Source of the DNA: Tetrastigma voinierianum
Lineage: Eukaryota; Streptophyta; Magnoliopsida; Vitales; Vitaceae
Direction: 5' to 3'
Assembly: GCA_016808115.1 (NCBI GenBank)
Contig: JAEQBH010009445.1
Coordinates: 62,001 to 126,000 of the forward strand
Length of the DNA stretch: 64,000 nt
The notes beneath the pieces were generated by a model. The model was not told the DNA's origin and did not search any database. It saw only the letters and a program-made list of their open reading frames with translations. Position numbers and translations under genes: made by a program. Each line of letters begins with the position of its first letter. Positions within the stretch are counted from its first letter, which is position 1. Below are positions 43,601 through 55,706 of the stretch, in pieces.

Positions 43601-44460
43601 GTACTAATCAGAGCTCTGTTGAGAAGTGTCTGGTGCACTCCTCTTACTTTCCTGCCTACTATGATACATAGTTGTAGTACTTTGCTCAACTCTCAGAGCG
43701 GTCTCAACTAAGTCCCTAAATCTATTCTGAGGAACAACTGACAAATGCACTATGATCGGTGTTTTGTAGTCTGATAAAAAACCTTTTGCGCCCGGGACTT
43801 CATCGGCGAATATAGGGAACCAATCTAACTTCGTGCAGAACTTCTTCACCATATTCTAACCTGTGACATGTTTGTACATTCTATCCCGAAGGAACTCCTC
43901 AATTTGAATCTTTATGGCTCACGAGGAAGAACACATCGGTGCCTCTTCTTGGAATTGGTCCCATGATATGCCTTTAGGATACCTCCTCTCCACGGCATCC
44001 CACCAATCCTTAGCCCTGTCTTCCATCAGAAAACTGGAAAACAAGACTCTTTGCTCATCCGTACAGCCTATAACTCCGTAAACTTTGTTTACTCGGTCTA
44101 GCCATAACCAGGCTACTTCTGGATCACCACTGCCGTCATATGGCCTGGCGCACAGTTTCTGTACTCTCTCTATTGACCTCCCAGGTTATTCCGGAACCTA
44201 CAGGTGGCGGTGGAGGCGTATTTGGCGGCGTGTCGCTATTTCCACTACTTGAGCAATCGTACCACATGTACGTAAGTAAACAATCCTAGCACTTGAGCTC
44301 CTTCGGTGGCCAGATGGTGCAACGTCTGTCGCTGGAGGTGATTCATGGAGGCGTGGAACTAACTCGTGCTCATCTCTCACCCAGTGCGCGGGGCGGCTGG
44401 GAACATCTGGAGATGACTCTCTTGGGCGACCTCTCGTCCTCTTAGGACAGTATTTACAAA
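43601..44460 (-). pseudogene. K unit 2 gag remnant
   Basis: An 82-codon open run (43,604-43,852) with a KFSKLDWFPIF-like start, LSDYKTPIIVHLSVVPQNRF, RDLVETALRVEQSTTTMYHS and the basic tail, continuing in another frame as KSKGKGYRGRGAGRG. The upstream core (WWDAVERRYPKG, about 43,970-44,010) and the N-terminal QIAQVVEIATRR (about 44,230-44,265) are visible. No CCHC knuckle. Confidence 0.8.
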
Positions 44461-44536
44461 AATCAACTATTGCTTTTTGAATTACTTCCTTATGTATGTA
44501 CTTTGAGTTTGAACATGCATGGTTGCCAATATTTAT

Positions 44537-44548
44537 GCTCTGATACCA
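44537..44548 (-). other. tRNA-iMet primer-binding-site sequence, K unit 2
   Basis: Minus strand TGGTATCAGAGC, same offset from the LTR end as in unit 1. Confidence 0.75.
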
Positions 44549-44610
44549 CCTTGCATGGTATCATCTCTCCTCATGTCCTAGGTTATTATATACAACATAC
44601 GATGCCACAT

Positions 44611-47497
44611 TGACACACCCCACCCCTTCTAGCGGCGGGTGTACGCCCTCCACAGAAATCGGTCGTTTCTTGAGCTAAAGTCCCCAATGACGAAGGCTGT
44701 ATTGCTTGCTTAAACCTCGTATAAAAAATTTTCTTTCTTTTTCCAACTTAGGATTTGGTAAAATCTTGGCAGCGGTAAAACCTCAGCAGCATGATGGCTG
44801 CGTATAGGATATATTCCAAATCTTGTATATACAAATTTACATTTTATCCCAATATGTGACAACCCGACACATTCTCTGCAAAAGACTATACTATGTACAT
44901 ACATATGTTACAATATACAAATTCAAGTATTTTCCTTACATAATATTATTAATTACAACACTTGTACAAATGTCGGAGAATCTAATATGCTCAACGCGTC
45001 CGGAGTGCACATTACGGAAATAGTTTTAAAGCGGAAAATAATAGGCTAAGCGAGCTGTTGAGTATATCTTTTATAAAATGTTTCCTTTTCACGAAAATAT
45101 CTAAAAACTATAAAACTCTCTTTTACAAGATATTTCGAAGCCTTAACACTTACTTTAAAATTTCTAGAACTTTCTGTATTTGCTTTCTTTTAAAAGTTTA
45201 TAAAACTTAATGCCCTTGCTTGCTTTTAAAATTTAATACTTCATTTGCTTGCTTTGCTTTCTTTAAAAACATAAAACTTTCTCAATTCTCTTGCCTTGCT
45301 TTGCTAACTGCTTTTAAAAATTATAAAAACTTTTTATAAACCTCTTGCTTTAAAAATGTATAAAACATTTCTCAAATCTCTTGCTTTAAAAAGTTTCTTA
45401 AAACCTTTCACAAACCTCTTGCTTTAAAAGTTTCTCAAAACTTTTATAAACACGAACTTAGACTCAGCTAGTTAACTTTTAAAATCACCACGGGAGCTGG
45501 GCTCAGGCGTCGTTAAAATCACCACGGGAGCAGAGCTCAACGATCGTTTGAAATATAAGCGGGAACTGTTCTCAACGTTTGCTTTTTTAAATCTCTGAGC
45601 TTTGAGCGTAGGTGCACCAATGGTTGAATTTTCAAAACTGTATATCATGCTTATAAAACATCTACCATTGGAGGCCTATACTTGCTTGATGTACCCTAGT
45701 GAACACAAGAGCCTGTGCATCGACCGTGCCGGTGGAAGGACATGTGTCTGCATCACCTTTTCCGGTAAATATGGTGGAATTGACCTTGTGTCGCCATCAC
45801 CATAATTTAGCTAGCGCGTTAACCCTATATACTCTGTATGTGCCACGTCTGGCTTTTCATCTGTGATCGTAGGCACAAGTTCTGGCCAAACAAAACTAAA
45901 ATGCATGTATGATATCCTAACACCAGATATGCGTGAATACTATTAATAAATATCTTGCTTAGAACTAGGGATTTTAGTTAGGCCTGTTCTCACAAATATT
46001 CTTTTGCTTGCTTGCTTATTTGCTTTTTTGAAATATGGTTTTACAATTTAAAACCATTGCTTGCTAAATTCCTTGCTTGTTTTTCAAATATGGTTGAATA
46101 AATCAAAACCATTATTTATTTGCTTTTCACATATGGTTTAAATCAAGCCATTGCCTTTTCAGTATGGTTTAAATCAAAACCATTTGCTTGTTTTTCAATT
46201 ATGGTTTACAATCAAACTCATTAAATATCAGTGTAAAACAGTTTATAATATAATACACTAGTATTTGGAAAATGGGTTTAGAACACTCACCTTTTCTGCT
46301 TACTAAAATTGAGCACGATTCCACAATTTTCCCGCCTTTGCTTTTAGCCTACACATTTGATCTATTAGACCACATACGTCAGCACAACCAACTAAATACT
46401 ATTCGCTATTCAATATGCACTATCCACTATTCATACGTATGTATACGTATTTATACGTATTTATACGTATTCATACGTATTTATTATTTTATACGTATTC
46501 ATACGTATTCACTATTTCACCTGAAAATCTGGCGAAATCCCGTGATTTCGGTACCCACGCGTAGCTCTCGTCGCGTAGAGTAACTTTAACTCTGGGTCCG
46601 AAAATTCTGACGGTTAAAACGCCGTAAATCTGAGAAAAACCAAAAATTTAGGATTTTCCGAATTTTTACCTGAATTCTCGGTGAAATCCTGTGTTTTTGG
46701 TACCCACGCGTAGCCCTCGTCGCGTAGAGAACTTTTTGTTCTTTGCCCGACGAAATCCGACGGTCATATTTTCGTAAATATGAGAAATAAACTAAGAGCT
46801 AAAAATTAAAAAAAACTCTCTCTCTCTCCTCTAATTCTCACGATGTCTGTCCGTATGACTTTTGATGTTTTGATTTTATTATTATTTTTATTAAAATGGG
46901 ACTCAGATGTCCTTTTTTCTTCCTTTCTCAGTCCGTTTCAGTCCCGAAACAATTTATTTTGTTCCGGTTTCAATTTCCTTTATCCTAATTGAATATTCTT
47001 TAAATATTTGTCAGTTTTCGGAATTTTTCAAAAATCTCGTTTTAGGTTTCACTCTACACTCGTCGCCTAGAAATTCGTAAAATATTCCGATTGTCTCGGA
47101 ATTCAACGAAACTTTTCTAGGTCACTAGATTTCGCGAGACGAACTTAACAGCGCAGTTCGTTTCGTCATTCGAGATCTAGAGAATTTTCGAGACTTCCCT
47201 GAACTATTTTGGCAATTTATTATTATTATTTTACTATTTAAACTTTCATTGAAGTATCTTTCACCTCACTTTCCTTAATTGCAAAGTGTCAAATTCTTTA
47301 AAACTTTACAATTGTATCCTTTAATGGCACTTGGTGCACATATGCGCCCTTCTGATTACATATCTTTGTGCACCTCATCGGAGACGGTGATACATTAAGT
47401 CTAAGGGACTAAAGCGGAGTAGCAAACATCAGAACTTAAAATATAATAGTTATAGTTTTATTAAATAAAATCCATACTTTTTTTTTTTTAATAAATT
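44611..47497 (-). repeat. K LTR3 (longest copy) and flank
   Basis: TGACACACCCC start. It follows LTR1/2 to CGTCGCCTAG at 47,070 and then continues for about 430 bp that LTR1 and LTR2 lack. The continuation is taken as the rest of U3, possibly with some AT-rich flank before 47,498. The exact 5' end is not fixed. Confidence 0.75.
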
Positions 47498-48174
47498 TGA
47501 CACACCCCACCCCCTACTATCGGCAGGTGTGCCGGCCACTCCACAGAAATCTCCAGCCGTTGCTTCTAACAACTAGAAATTCCTGTGAAGCGAAGCCGTA
47601 TTGCTGGCTGAAAACTCGTATAAAATTTTTTCCTTTTCTCATCTTATGATTTGGTAAAAATCTTGGTAACATATCAGCTGCATAAAGGACATATTCCAAA
47701 TCCTGTATACTGGTACTTTTCCAAATATGGCTACCGGCAACATTCTTTCAAAAACCTCGGGCTCGACACATTTCACAACTACACTATGTACATTTGTGTG
47801 CTTCCCTCATACAAATTCAAAGTATTTCCTTACAAAATATTATTAATTACAGCACTGATACTAAAGTCAGGAGAATCCTACTATGCTCCGGTAGGAGTGA
47901 CGTGGCAGAAAATAGTTTTAAAACAGGAAAATAATGAGCTAAAAGAGCTCAGTGTGTATGCCTTATAAAATGTTTGCTTTTTCTGAAAACATCTCAAAAC
48001 TGTAAAACTCTCTTTTACAAGATATTTTCCAGAAGCTTTGCTTGCTTACTTTGCTTTGCCTTGCTTTGCTTTAAAAGTTTCTAAAACTTTTCTCAAATCT
48101 CTTACTTGCTTGCTTTGCCTTGCTTTGCTTTAAAAGTTTATAAAACTTTTCTCAAATCTCTTGCTTGCTTGCTT
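47498..48174 (-). repeat. Diverged, truncated LTR4 of the K family
   Basis: Starts TGACACACCCCACC and follows K LTRs for about 670 bp with clearly more substitutions (for example ATATCAGCTGCATAAAGGAC in place of a K segment). Cut at 48,174 by the start of another LTR. No PBS lies on its left, so this is an outer (3' or solo) LTR end from an older insertion. Confidence 0.72.
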
Positions 48175-49290
48175 TGTGACACCCCAAACTCGGGGGTCCG
48201 TTGACTACCCGTCAACCCGCGGAATACAAGTGGATGTCGGGTTACCCGACGCCACTTCAGAAAATCAGGCAGAGTCTCCTTTGTACGGGGAGCTCTATCC
48301 AAATACAACACCTACATAAAACTTATCCCAACAGTCCAATATAATCACAGCATGAGTAAAACGGTCACTTGGGCCCAATAACAATACTCATCATAATATA
48401 AACCAACTATATCCAATAGTTTCAAAAGAGTTAATCAATTCTCTTTTATACAACATATATTAAATTCTAATTCAATACATGTATACATCACAAGGCCAAA
48501 ACCCGCAATCTAGGCTTTTCTTCTAAACTCATTATACAGGATGAGCCGTCTCCTCGTGCGCTCACATTGCACGAGAAAATATGTTCCTCGAAAAGGTGAG
48601 CTAATGCTCAGTAGTAGAAATCACCCTAAGTGACTACTCTCCACTTAAGTGCATATCTGATGCTCCAAAATAAACACACATTCAAAGCAAATTCATGATT
48701 CTACTTGAATGTGCTTGCCTCGACACATATCCGAGTCCTCGCAGAGCTCGCCGCTGCCTAAGCCATGTATGAGAAAACTAGTTTCAAACAAAGTTATTTG
48801 TTTATATTTGTGGTCTACGCTCTGATCTAAGTAGTAGACTGTCTTCGAAGTTATATTAAGTGGACTACCCTCCGAGATATATCAATTGGGCCATCTCCGA
48901 CGATTGATATTTTATATGTGGACTACCCTGGAGTAACATATCGAATTGGGTCATCTCGACGATTGATATTTTTAGTATGGAATTCTGCTCCCGTCATTAT
49001 TATTATTTTTAGACAACCCTGCGAAACCATTCTCTTTAGGAATTACCTCATGCACTCCTCCATCTCACAGGGTGCCACCCAGTGCATGTGGAAATGCTAT
49101 GATACAAATTCCATTTCAATTCTATAACACATGTAAATATATAAACATGCATATATTCACATAAAATTCAATCACACAATCATGTTATGTAATTTTCTCA
49201 TTTCATTCACGTAAGAATTAGGCTCGCGTGGTACAATGATCAAACACGAGCAATTCATGAATTACTCGACCCAGGCTTATTATTTAAATA
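48175..49290 (-). repeat. LTR fragment of gypsy family E
   Basis: Left end TGTGACACCCCAAACTCGGGG, the inverse of the right end of the solo LTR at 59,995-62,254 (...TTTGGGGCGTCACA). Both share a short inverted GTTGACTAC/GTAGTCAAC motif just inside. Homology fades near 49,290, where element D sequence begins, so the LTR is incomplete. Confidence 0.62.
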
Positions 49291-49380
49291 AAATTTATTT
49301 TGTGAACCTGATACTCGAGGGTTCTCTATCGGGAGGGCCCGGTGGCTCTCTATCAGGTATGATGCTAGCACGGATGCGTG

Positions 49381-50978
49381 CTATAGGGGGTCTCGGTGCG
49401 AGTCATCCTCTCTACCGGAGGCGACTGTGAAGGCTATGGCCGTGTGGGCGAGAATGTGCGGGCCGAAGATCTCCATAAGAGCCGAGAAGTCCCTTGGCGG
49501 GGGTAATATACTGTGGAGGCTGTGCGGAGGTGCTCGGCCCTGCCGTATCAGACCGAACCGTGGGCATGGAGCCTGAAGTCTGTGGAGAGGTGGGGGCATC
49601 GAGCTGTGAGTCTTGAAGGCTGGAGGCCTACGGAGGAGTGGTGGTGGAGCGAAAGGGTGGAGTGATCTGGGGTGGCGGGTGGAGGCCCCAGGCGTCTTTC
49701 GGTATGGGATAAGTCCAGACGGGACTATCATCGTGCGGCTCTTCCTCTCGTCGGCCAGTGGAAGGTGGAAAGCCACGAGCCTGGCCGTCGCCATTTCGAT
49801 GGTAAGGGCGGTCTCCACGGTCGCCCTCGAAGCTCTATCTGGCTCTTAGGAACTTAGATATGCTCGAGCACGACGCAGGCGAGGAAATAGCATAGGCAGG
49901 GACTCAGCTCGGGCCAGACTCCGGCGGTGGACCCTGTCCTCAAAATGGGATAATGAGGTCATAATCAACTCTACCGGGCTGAACCGGTATCCCTCTGAAA
50001 TGCGATACAACACCTCTAAGATAACTCCTCTCCTCTGTACTGTATGTTGAAGTGGAAACATATTAGACCTCATAACGTGGTCTTCTCCCGAAGCACTCTG
50101 TTGTGGAAGTGGCGCACATGCAAATACCGATCCACCAGTATCATCCATAGAGAGGAGTCGGACCATCTCTCTGGTCGAAGGATGGGGCCACAGTCTATAA
50201 TCGGCCGCATTGGCGAGGACCAACAGATGGAGGGCTGTTGTGATATCGGAGGCCCGAAGTATCCTTAGCTGCCAGTTAATAGAAATGAAGCGATCGGGTT
50301 CGCACTCTGGCCAGGGATGTCATCGTGTGATGGGAACTACATTAACGACGAGGATAGTAGTCTTGTGTGACACCATAAATGGCTTCAAATGGTATCGCTG
50401 CATGAGGAGCATGGACTCTCGAAGCCCCGGGTCCGCGGCAAAGGCCCGGAGATCATAGTACAACTCAGTGATAATCTCACATCCACTGCGCGGCTAACAT
50501 TCCGGGATGAAGTCGCATGGAAAGTAAAATTGTAGAAAAATGATGGACCCGGGGACGGAGTGCAGGGCTCCGGCAACACCCTGATAAGGTGGAGAGGGCG
50601 GGGCCCTAGATCTCGATGATGATGGCTCCACGGAAGCGTGTCAGGGCCCTCTTGGCCGATGGGGCCCTTAATTTTGATCTGGGATGCGGAGGCGGTGGTG
50701 TGGGCCGGGCTAGAGTGTGATATCTCCTGCGGGCGGGAGCCCTGAGAGGAGGAACCCTCGGCATCAACAATGGGGCGGTGGCCGAGTGAGAGCGGAGTGG
50801 GCGCATGGCCCGGGAGGCTCAGGGCCGGCGCTACTACGGCTCTTAGAAGTGGCAATGAAAGGTTGCGAGCTGCTATGTCGACGGCCGGGTGACCATGCAC
50901 ATTTCTGGAGAGGGGGTCGCGCGGGACCAGACCTGGCGCACCCACGACCTATAAGTGTGGGCTCCTCTCGTCTTCGCC
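49381..50978 (-). pseudogene. Athila env-position ORF (D), broken
   Basis: Starts near 50,978 with MAKTRGAHTY, a start typical of this plant retrotransposon ORF family. A Pro/Ser-rich N-terminal third follows. The core in a shifted frame (49,846-50,223) reads DYRLWPHPSTREMVRLLSMD, then HVMRSNMFPLQHTVQRRG, EVLYRISEGYRFSP and LSHFEDRVHRRSLARAE. The C-terminal run (49,381-49,818) is Pro/Arg-rich. It matches A's copy block for block. No evident signal peptide or transmembrane helix, so a true envelope role is not supported by the sequence. Confidence 0.75.
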
Positions 50979-51490
50979 ATCTCCGAACCTGAAAAAGAGC
51001 AGTTAGAGAAGAAGAGTTGAAATTTTCTGACACTGGAAGGAGGATTTGTAAGGTGAAAATGAAATGGGACTAGGTTTATAAAGGGGATTAGGGGTAGGTG
51101 GGAAGATGAAGGAATTAATGGCTTTTATGACCATTAATTTGGATAGCACCAAAGATTAAGAAATTAATTTGGTGCCTGACGGAGAGTTGCGAAACTATGA
51201 GTTGTTGGGAGAGGAAGAAGATATGAGCTGACCACTGCGAAAATTCGCGGAGTGCACCTTCCTTGAGACACAAAATTTTGAAAATTCTCGATTAAAATTT
51301 GATTTTCACAGGCAGCTTGCAACAAACAAGATAAAGTATAAAGAAATTAAGCTAGAAAAATAAGAAAATTTACAAACTTTGTGATTAAAGGGGTTTAATG
51401 ATGAGCCTAAACTAGAAATTGAATAAAACAAAACATAAATCTAACTAAAATTTAGAGTGGTTTTCAGTTCTTCTTTGGGACCACTCCCTG
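50979..51490 (-). other. Spacer between D protease tail and env-position ORF
   Basis: Non-coding and AT-rich on the upstream side, comparable in place to 24,419-24,840 of element A. Minus-strand T-rich stretches could hold splice sites, but none is as clear as in A. Confidence 0.5.
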
Positions 51491-52373
51491 CGTCAGCGAT
51501 GGGACTTGAGGGGATCGGGAGGAGGAGCTCCTCGAGGCTTGCGATGGGTGGACCAAGCGGTTGAATTCAACTTCTGCTCCTTATTGTCAGGCATTATGCT
51601 GTTTGGTGGTGCTGGTGGCATAAAAGATGCAAGGTGGCTGATTGGTGCAGTTGATCCTTCATCAAATGCTTCTTCCAGACCTCGAATAATCTTTCTTGCG
51701 GTGTGAATAAAACGCGCCAGCGTGCCACCTTGGCATACTTTTTCTGACTTCTGCTCCTTGTTCTCAGCTGGCTTATCCTTGTTACTTAGATGAAAAATGT
51801 TGGGCTACAAGTCATGTTGCCAAAAGGTGAGTTAGAATGATTGATTATAGCATTAGGCGGCTGGCGAAAATGGCCTCCCGAGTATGATGGGCGCGGTGAG
51901 GGCTCTGTATTGGTTCTATATCAAGAACCACAAAATCCTTGGATAATAAATTATCACCGCTTTACCAAAACATCCTCACTATCCCCTTTGGTATTTTCTT
52001 GTGCGTCACGCTAAGGATAGGGTGATGTTGTGAGCTTAAACTCCCAGACCCTAGCTGTATACATTGTATAAAACGTGGGTTGACTTTCTTAACTCCTAGA
52101 TCCAGCAATGCCTTGTATCTGAGTTATCTGATGTTGGTAGTGAGGATGGTGGGATCAGGAATCTTTAATATTTCAATAGGTTTTTACCTTGGATGATAGA
52201 AACTTACTTGTTCGATCGAAAGGCCTTCTTATTATTACTTGATCCCTTTTGGCTTGATTACATAAGTCCTTTAGGAATTTAGCATAAGTTGGAACACAAT
52301 TTAATCATATCAACAGGGATGTTCACGCGAAATTTGCACGAGCACCTCGAGGTGCCTTCTGGCAAAAGCCCAG
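51491..52373 (-). pseudogene. Protease remnant and tail, element D
   Basis: Minus strand: ALLDLG near 52,100 (the family's catalytic DSG with Ser become Leu), then KKIPKGIVRMFW (about 51,980-52,020) and SKDFVVLDIEP (about 51,915-51,950). A tail follows (NKEQKSEKVCQGG, GLEEAFDEGS) to about 51,540, after which the coding signal ends. RT would normally follow. Confidence 0.65.
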
Positions 52374-54060
52374 CTAACTTTTTACTCTCAGTGCTTGGGG
52401 AAATGGGGGGGGCATGCTTGCTTTCATCGAGTCTTCTTTGATGATTATATGTTCAGGCTCCCCTTTCTCCTGTTCTCTGTTTTCTCCCACAGGCTTGGAC
52501 ATTGGCTGCTCAATTTCCTTACCACTCCTTAAAGTGATAATGGCTTGGACTTCATCCATTTTTAGTGCAGGCTCGTTGAGGAAGTTTAATTCATGTACTC
52601 CCCTTGGATTGGGCAGTTTGGGATGGAGCCTCCTTTCTCTGCTTTACGCTGGTTGTTCAAACTGCGTGGTTGGCTGCATGGTATCAATTTTTGATTTAGG
52701 CTTTGTGAAGCCCTTGATCCTTTTGTCAATGGAGCTTTCCACCTTTTCTAGTCTTTGGTTTATCTGAGCATTGATAGTTTTCTGCTCCTCCATAAAATTC
52801 CTTACCACTTTGCTCAAATTCATGATAGCTTGCTCCATAGGTGAAGAAGTTGATGGGCTGGCTGGCTAGTGGATCCGTCTTGTTCTTTGCCCGAGGTGCT
52901 CACAGGGCGTATCTGAGGGTTTAGGCTTCCAGGCCAAATTTGGGTGGTTCTTCCAGTTGGGGTTATAAGTATTACCATACTGGCATCATTGGTGGCCTAT
53001 TTTGGCCCACAACACTTGCACTTTCAACCATTAAATCCCTTACTGAGGGAGAAATTGGACAATGTTCCCCTTGATGACCAGTAGATTGGCAATTAAAGCA
53101 TGGTTGGCTAGGCATAGTTGCCTCAGCCACTGCCGTACCTCCTGGTGGTTTCTCTGCTCCAGTTCTTCCATCCTTATGTTTAGGGTGGACAGCTTAGCTG
53201 CGGATTCACACCCTGCATCGGTGCATAAATGCCTCCCGCCGAGTTCTTTGTGGTCTCATCCTTTCTACCTCCCGCCAGGTTCGGCTCATCCATCACTGGA
53301 AGTTTCGGCCACGTAGTTCAAAAAAATCCATGGCTTCATCGAGTTTTTGCTAAGAAAGTCCCTTCCACATGGTCTCTGAGGTGTTTCATGAAGGGGACAT
53401 CCATCGTGAAATGGTTCACCGACATCCATGTATCAAAGCCGCCCAGTGAGGGCATGCAATGATGGTCTCAGATACCTTTCTCGGCGCGATAAAATCTCTC
53501 ACTGTCATGAGCTGCAAAGGTATAGATCTTCCTCTTCAGGTTGTTGGTCTTATGAGCATTGAAGAACTTCTTCAAGAATTCCGCTTACAGCTCAGCCTAA
53601 TTCCTAATGGTCCTTGGCCTTAGTGAGTTAAGCCAAATTTTGGCTTTATCCTTGAGGGTCAAAGGGAAGGCTTTCAACTTGAGCAAGTCCATGTCGAATG
53701 CACCTTCTTTGAGCGTATTAAACCTCCTCGAAATCCGTATATGCGTGTATGGATTTTAGTTTTCCATACCATGAAGGTGGGACGGGAGCGCAAATAGGTC
53801 TCCTTTGCCACATCCTCTGCGGGGTATTATCGTGGTGCGCTCGCTATGGAGGATGGATGTGATCCCTCATTGATCTATATGCATTGGGTTCCCGGTGAAC
53901 CCCCTGTTGGCTCTGCTGTTCCTCAGGTGGGGTCTCCATTTGATTGGGGTGTAGGCTAACTTCACAACCTTCTTCAATCGAAGCACCTAGCCTCTCTCGA
54001 TTTGCTGCCCGGTCATTTACGTCCCCTTTGTATAAACTTACATGATCACACGAAAGCAAG
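52374..54060 (-). pseudogene. Athila gag remnant with CCHC knuckle, element D
   Basis: A CX2CX4HX4C zinc knuckle is intact: PCFNCQSTGHQGEHCP (minus strand, about 53,050-53,096). Downstream is a helical, probably coiled-coil segment (MEQAIMNLSKVVRNFMEEQK, LEKVESSIDKRIKGF, 52,700-52,838). The 3' end has EVQAIITLRSGKEIEQP (52,374-52,559), the usual Athila gag-protease junction. The 5' capsid part (52,900-54,060) shows a GAFDMDLLK-like block near 53,690 but is frameshifted. It is the only knuckle I could read in this window. Confidence 0.78.
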
Positions 54061-54290
54061 AAACCAACAAACGATTACTTTCTGAAAGGTTATTGGTTAG
54101 ATGAAATCAAAACAATATTAATTGTCTGCACAGGGGAGTCTTCAAACTCCCAGCAGTGAAAATTTTCAAATTCCCCTGCAGTGAACTGCAAGTAGGGAAA
54201 ATTGAATAAAATAAAAAAGAAATGAGATAGCACCAGTACTTGTGATGTGAATCACAAGTCCATTGCTTTCTCTTCCATCACAGCACCATC

Positions 54291-54309
54291 CCCAAAGAAC
54301 GGGCGCCTG
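54291..54309 (-). other. Primer-binding site of element D (degraded tRNA-Asp type)
   Basis: Minus strand AGGCGCCCGTTCTTTGGGG followed by ATGGTGCTG. It resembles TGGCGCCGTTGCCGGGGA with a central substitution block. Confidence 0.55.
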
Positions 54310-54311
54310 GC

Positions 54312-55706
54312 AGCACCGATTCGTTTCAAATTCGTAGGTGTTCTAATCAACAAAATTTATAACTCCAGATTCTACTACTGATGTAGCAAAGCTACTGGCA
54401 AAGATATACTGAAAAGGGTCTAACATGGGATGGGTTTTCTTCGTGGTATAGGGGTTGCGTTGCATTGAAAATGGTGTTTTCTCCTCGATTAACAGGTGTG
54501 TGTAAAACAAAGGTGTGTGAATGGTTGCAAGCTAAAAATAAATGTGGTTAAAATTAAAAGAGAACCTGAAGCCCTCGGGGCCATCGGGTTTAGTGTTCTA
54601 GCCAACCAACATGTCTTCTGGGCCCATATCCTCGCTCGGGAGCGTAACATTTAGTCACTCGAACTCGGATCTTCTTTAAGCCTTTAAACCCAAAAATTTA
54701 ATAGCCTACCTTGTCGAGGGTTAGCATCTTATTAGGCAAAATGCTCCTAGCCGTGAAAAACATCTCAAAACCCTACCCCACGATAACTACTGTGAGCCAC
54801 TTAACCGAGCCTCAATGGATCTAATGAAAGTATCCATCGAACCCAAGAAGCTTTCAAGCTACAACACACATTAAAGGCATGCTTAAGAGGTTTTAACCTC
54901 GTTGAAATGCGGCACAAATACCCTCCTAAAAATGCAAACATGAAAACATGACATGCAGCTAAACCTAAAAAATACACTCCGGCCTTCCTCTTCAAGGATC
55001 AGGGAGATTAGCCAAGCATCCCTTGATTCACATCATCAAGGGTGTTCGGGCAACCAAGAAAATGAAAGAAAGTGAAGGGGAGGCAAGAAGAAAATCACCA
55101 ATGCCAGAGGAAGCTTCGTGCTTCCTCGATTGATTGACTGATTTTATGATTTGATGCCCTTCATAAGCATGGTCGAGCTTATATAGGCTCAAGAAAGAGG
55201 AAATTACAAAATCAGGCTAAAGAAACAAATTACAAAAAGGGCAACTCAGATTAAAAACCACCAGATCAAAAGGTGGTGAGTCACAGAGGGGTGTCGGCAC
55301 CCGCACCCGCAGTCGCGAAAAATTCGGCACTTACGAAATCGCAGGTCGCAAAAATTGACCCTACTAAATCTCTGCAATCCCATACCAGAAATTTCATTTA
55401 AATTCCTCATAGTTGCCAAATTTTGCAACCCCCAAAATTTCTCTAGATTGATCCTTCAATCTTCAATAAGCTGTTCGAAATTCTCCGAAGTTAATCATGA
55501 ATCTTCAAATCAAATTTCAGTTCTCATGTGTTCAAGTCAAATTGAGGAATCGAGACATTTACATCCAAACTACCCAAAATGCCCATAAAAATGCAATTTA
55601 GCAAAAACAGTGGACCTCATGCAACACCAATATCGTTGAGGTACAAAAGTATATAAAACCTAAGTGATAAACAAGGCTCAATATTGCACTACTTGGGTAC
55701 TAATCA
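54312..55706 (-). repeat. 5' LTR of element D
   Basis: Right end ...GGGTACTAATCA (TGATTAGTACCC on the minus strand). Same layout as family-1 LTRs: TATATAAG (55,178-55,185), the TTGATTCACATCATCAAGG motif and TCGGGCAACCAAG. Diverged enough to be a separate Athila family. No partner LTR in the window. Confidence 0.78.
55178..55185 (-). promoter_or_regulatory. LTR TATA box, element D
   Basis: TATATAAG on the minus strand, preceded by GAGCC as in family-1 LTRs (GAGG...TATATAAG). Confidence 0.55.

Larger units (their letters stand above)
31617..47497 (-). mobile_element. Tandem chromovirus array K: LTR-internal-LTR-internal-LTR
   Basis: Three LTR copies (31,617; 38,152; 44,611) share the left end TGACACACCCC (LTR2 reads TGGCACACCCC), and two internal regions share all domain order on the minus strand. 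Unit spacings are 6,535 and 6,459 bp. Both units have pol fused to a truncated LTR at the same codon (IPDPSH), and both have the same gag-protease deletion. The simplest reading is unequal recombination duplicating one defective unit. Lineage Tekay/Del-like, from gag, RT and integrase signatures and the tRNA-iMet PBS. Confidence 0.85.
49300..55706 (-). mobile_element. Athila-type element D, lacking pol and 3' LTR
   Basis: Right to left: LTR (54,312-55,706), PBS, gag with zinc knuckle, protease, a short tail, spacer, env-position ORF. RT, RNase H, integrase and the 3' LTR are absent. The LTR start TGATTAGTACCC is related to but distinct from family 1 of A and B. Its right edge lies inside the protease of element F. 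Confidence 0.72.
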
